Origin: an uncultured bacterium
Lineage (GTDB): Bacteria > Patescibacteriota > Patescibacteriia > UBA1558 > GWA2-36-10
Length of the DNA: 5,887 nucleotides
Direction of reading: 5' to 3'
Assembly (NCBI GenBank): GCA_903876815.1
Contig: CAIRBL010000034.1
Coordinates: 1-5,887, forward strand
The notes beneath the pieces were generated by a model that ran no database searches, had not been told where the DNA came from, and saw only the letters and a list, made by a program, of their open reading frames with translations. The first letter of the stretch is position 1, and each line of letters opens with the position of its first letter. Positions 5,772-5,887 of this stretch are shown here, one piece after another. The position numbers were made by a program, and so were the translations under genes.

Positions 5772-5800
5772 CACCAAATCCTCCATTTTGGAATGAATTT
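5767..5800 (-). repeat. Leader repeat, copy B (ribosome-binding region of the 49-aa gene)
   Basis: Partner of 5583-5616, 184 bases away, with one mismatch in 34 (5795 against 5611). Identity extends some 14 bases upstream of the SD, where it would be non-coding under the SD-led start, whereas the coding sequences diverge almost at once after ATG-AA. The predicted transcript start (near 5801) places this repeat as nearly the entire 5' untranslated leader. Confidence 0.85.
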
Positions 5801-5807
5801 CAAAATA

Positions 5808-5836
5808 ATCCTAATACTCTATAAAAAATAAGTCAA
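5808..5836 (-). promoter_or_regulatory. Probable sigma70-type promoter of the small-membrane-protein pair
   Basis: On the minus strand TTGACT (5836-5831, five of six to consensus) is followed after exactly 17 bases by TAGGAT (5813-5808, four of six). The spacer is A/T rich. The expected start near 5801 gives a leader of about 30 bases that coincides with leader repeat B. Confidence 0.6.
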
Positions 5837-5845
5837 ATCAAACTT

Positions 5846-5877
5846 AGCAGCTCCCCGGCATTCGCCGGGGAGCTGCT
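5846..5877. terminator. Very stable 14-bp inverted repeat, probable terminator
   Basis: AGCAGCTCCCCGGC (5846-5859) is perfectly complementary to 5864-5877 across a 4-base loop, ATTC. It sits about 9 bases upstream of the small-pair -35. On the plus strand it is followed by TTAAAATATA, on the minus strand by AAGTTTGATTTGACTT, so neither side has a clean U-tract. It most likely ends a transcript arriving from the right of the window on the minus strand and insulates the small-protein promoter; it could also act in both directions. Confidence 0.6.
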
Positions 5878-5887
5878 TTAAAATATA

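Noticed and set aside
5583..5800. Possibility that the 34-base repeats are CRISPR repeats or attachment sites
   Set aside because: Only two copies, the 150-base interval is a coding frame, and each copy sits exactly at a ribosome-binding site; a duplicated leader explains them better.

Overview
The window looks like chromosomal DNA from a small-genome, AT-rich bacterium, most plausibly a Candidate Phyla Radiation (Patescibacteria) member. The reasons are tight gene packing, near-absence of Shine-Dalgarno (SD) sequences in front of the large genes, and a bactofilin-like protein fused to a membrane domain next to murI and a phosphohexomutase. This assignment is inference; no rRNA or other marker gene is present.

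Layout: (1) Positions 1-3741 hold a four-gene minus-strand operon. In transcription order it encodes a signal-peptide-bearing bactofilin-like membrane protein, a phosphomannomutase/phosphoglucomutase, glutamate racemase (MurI) and the N-terminal 140 residues of a D-2-hydroxyacid dehydrogenase that runs off the left edge. Gaps are only 5, 6 and 4 bases. (2) Positions 3742-3965 are a divergent control region with well-formed promoters facing both ways and two near-identical palindromes (GGAACRTTCC) 84 bp apart. (3) Positions 3966-5387 encode a complete plus-strand MATE-family efflux transporter, richer in G+C than the operon. (4) Positions 5388-5887 carry no long ORF but are not empty. On the minus strand they hold a complete small transcription unit: promoter, two tandem 48-49-residue single-span membrane proteins, each behind an almost identical 34-base leader with a strong SD, then a GC-rich hairpin that serves as terminator. 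A second, very stable hairpin lies just upstream of the promoter.

How the genes fit together: the operon is biased towards the cell envelope. MurI makes D-glutamate for peptidoglycan, the mutase makes hexose-1-phosphates for surface glycans, and the bactofilin-like protein may be a surface or membrane scaffold. The dehydrogenase may serve fermentation or, less likely, supply D-lactate. The MATE gene is separately controlled. The most novel item is the tandem small-membrane-protein unit at 5395-5836. I do not recognise its family; it is short enough to be missed by standard gene calling and uses translation signals unlike those of its neighbours.
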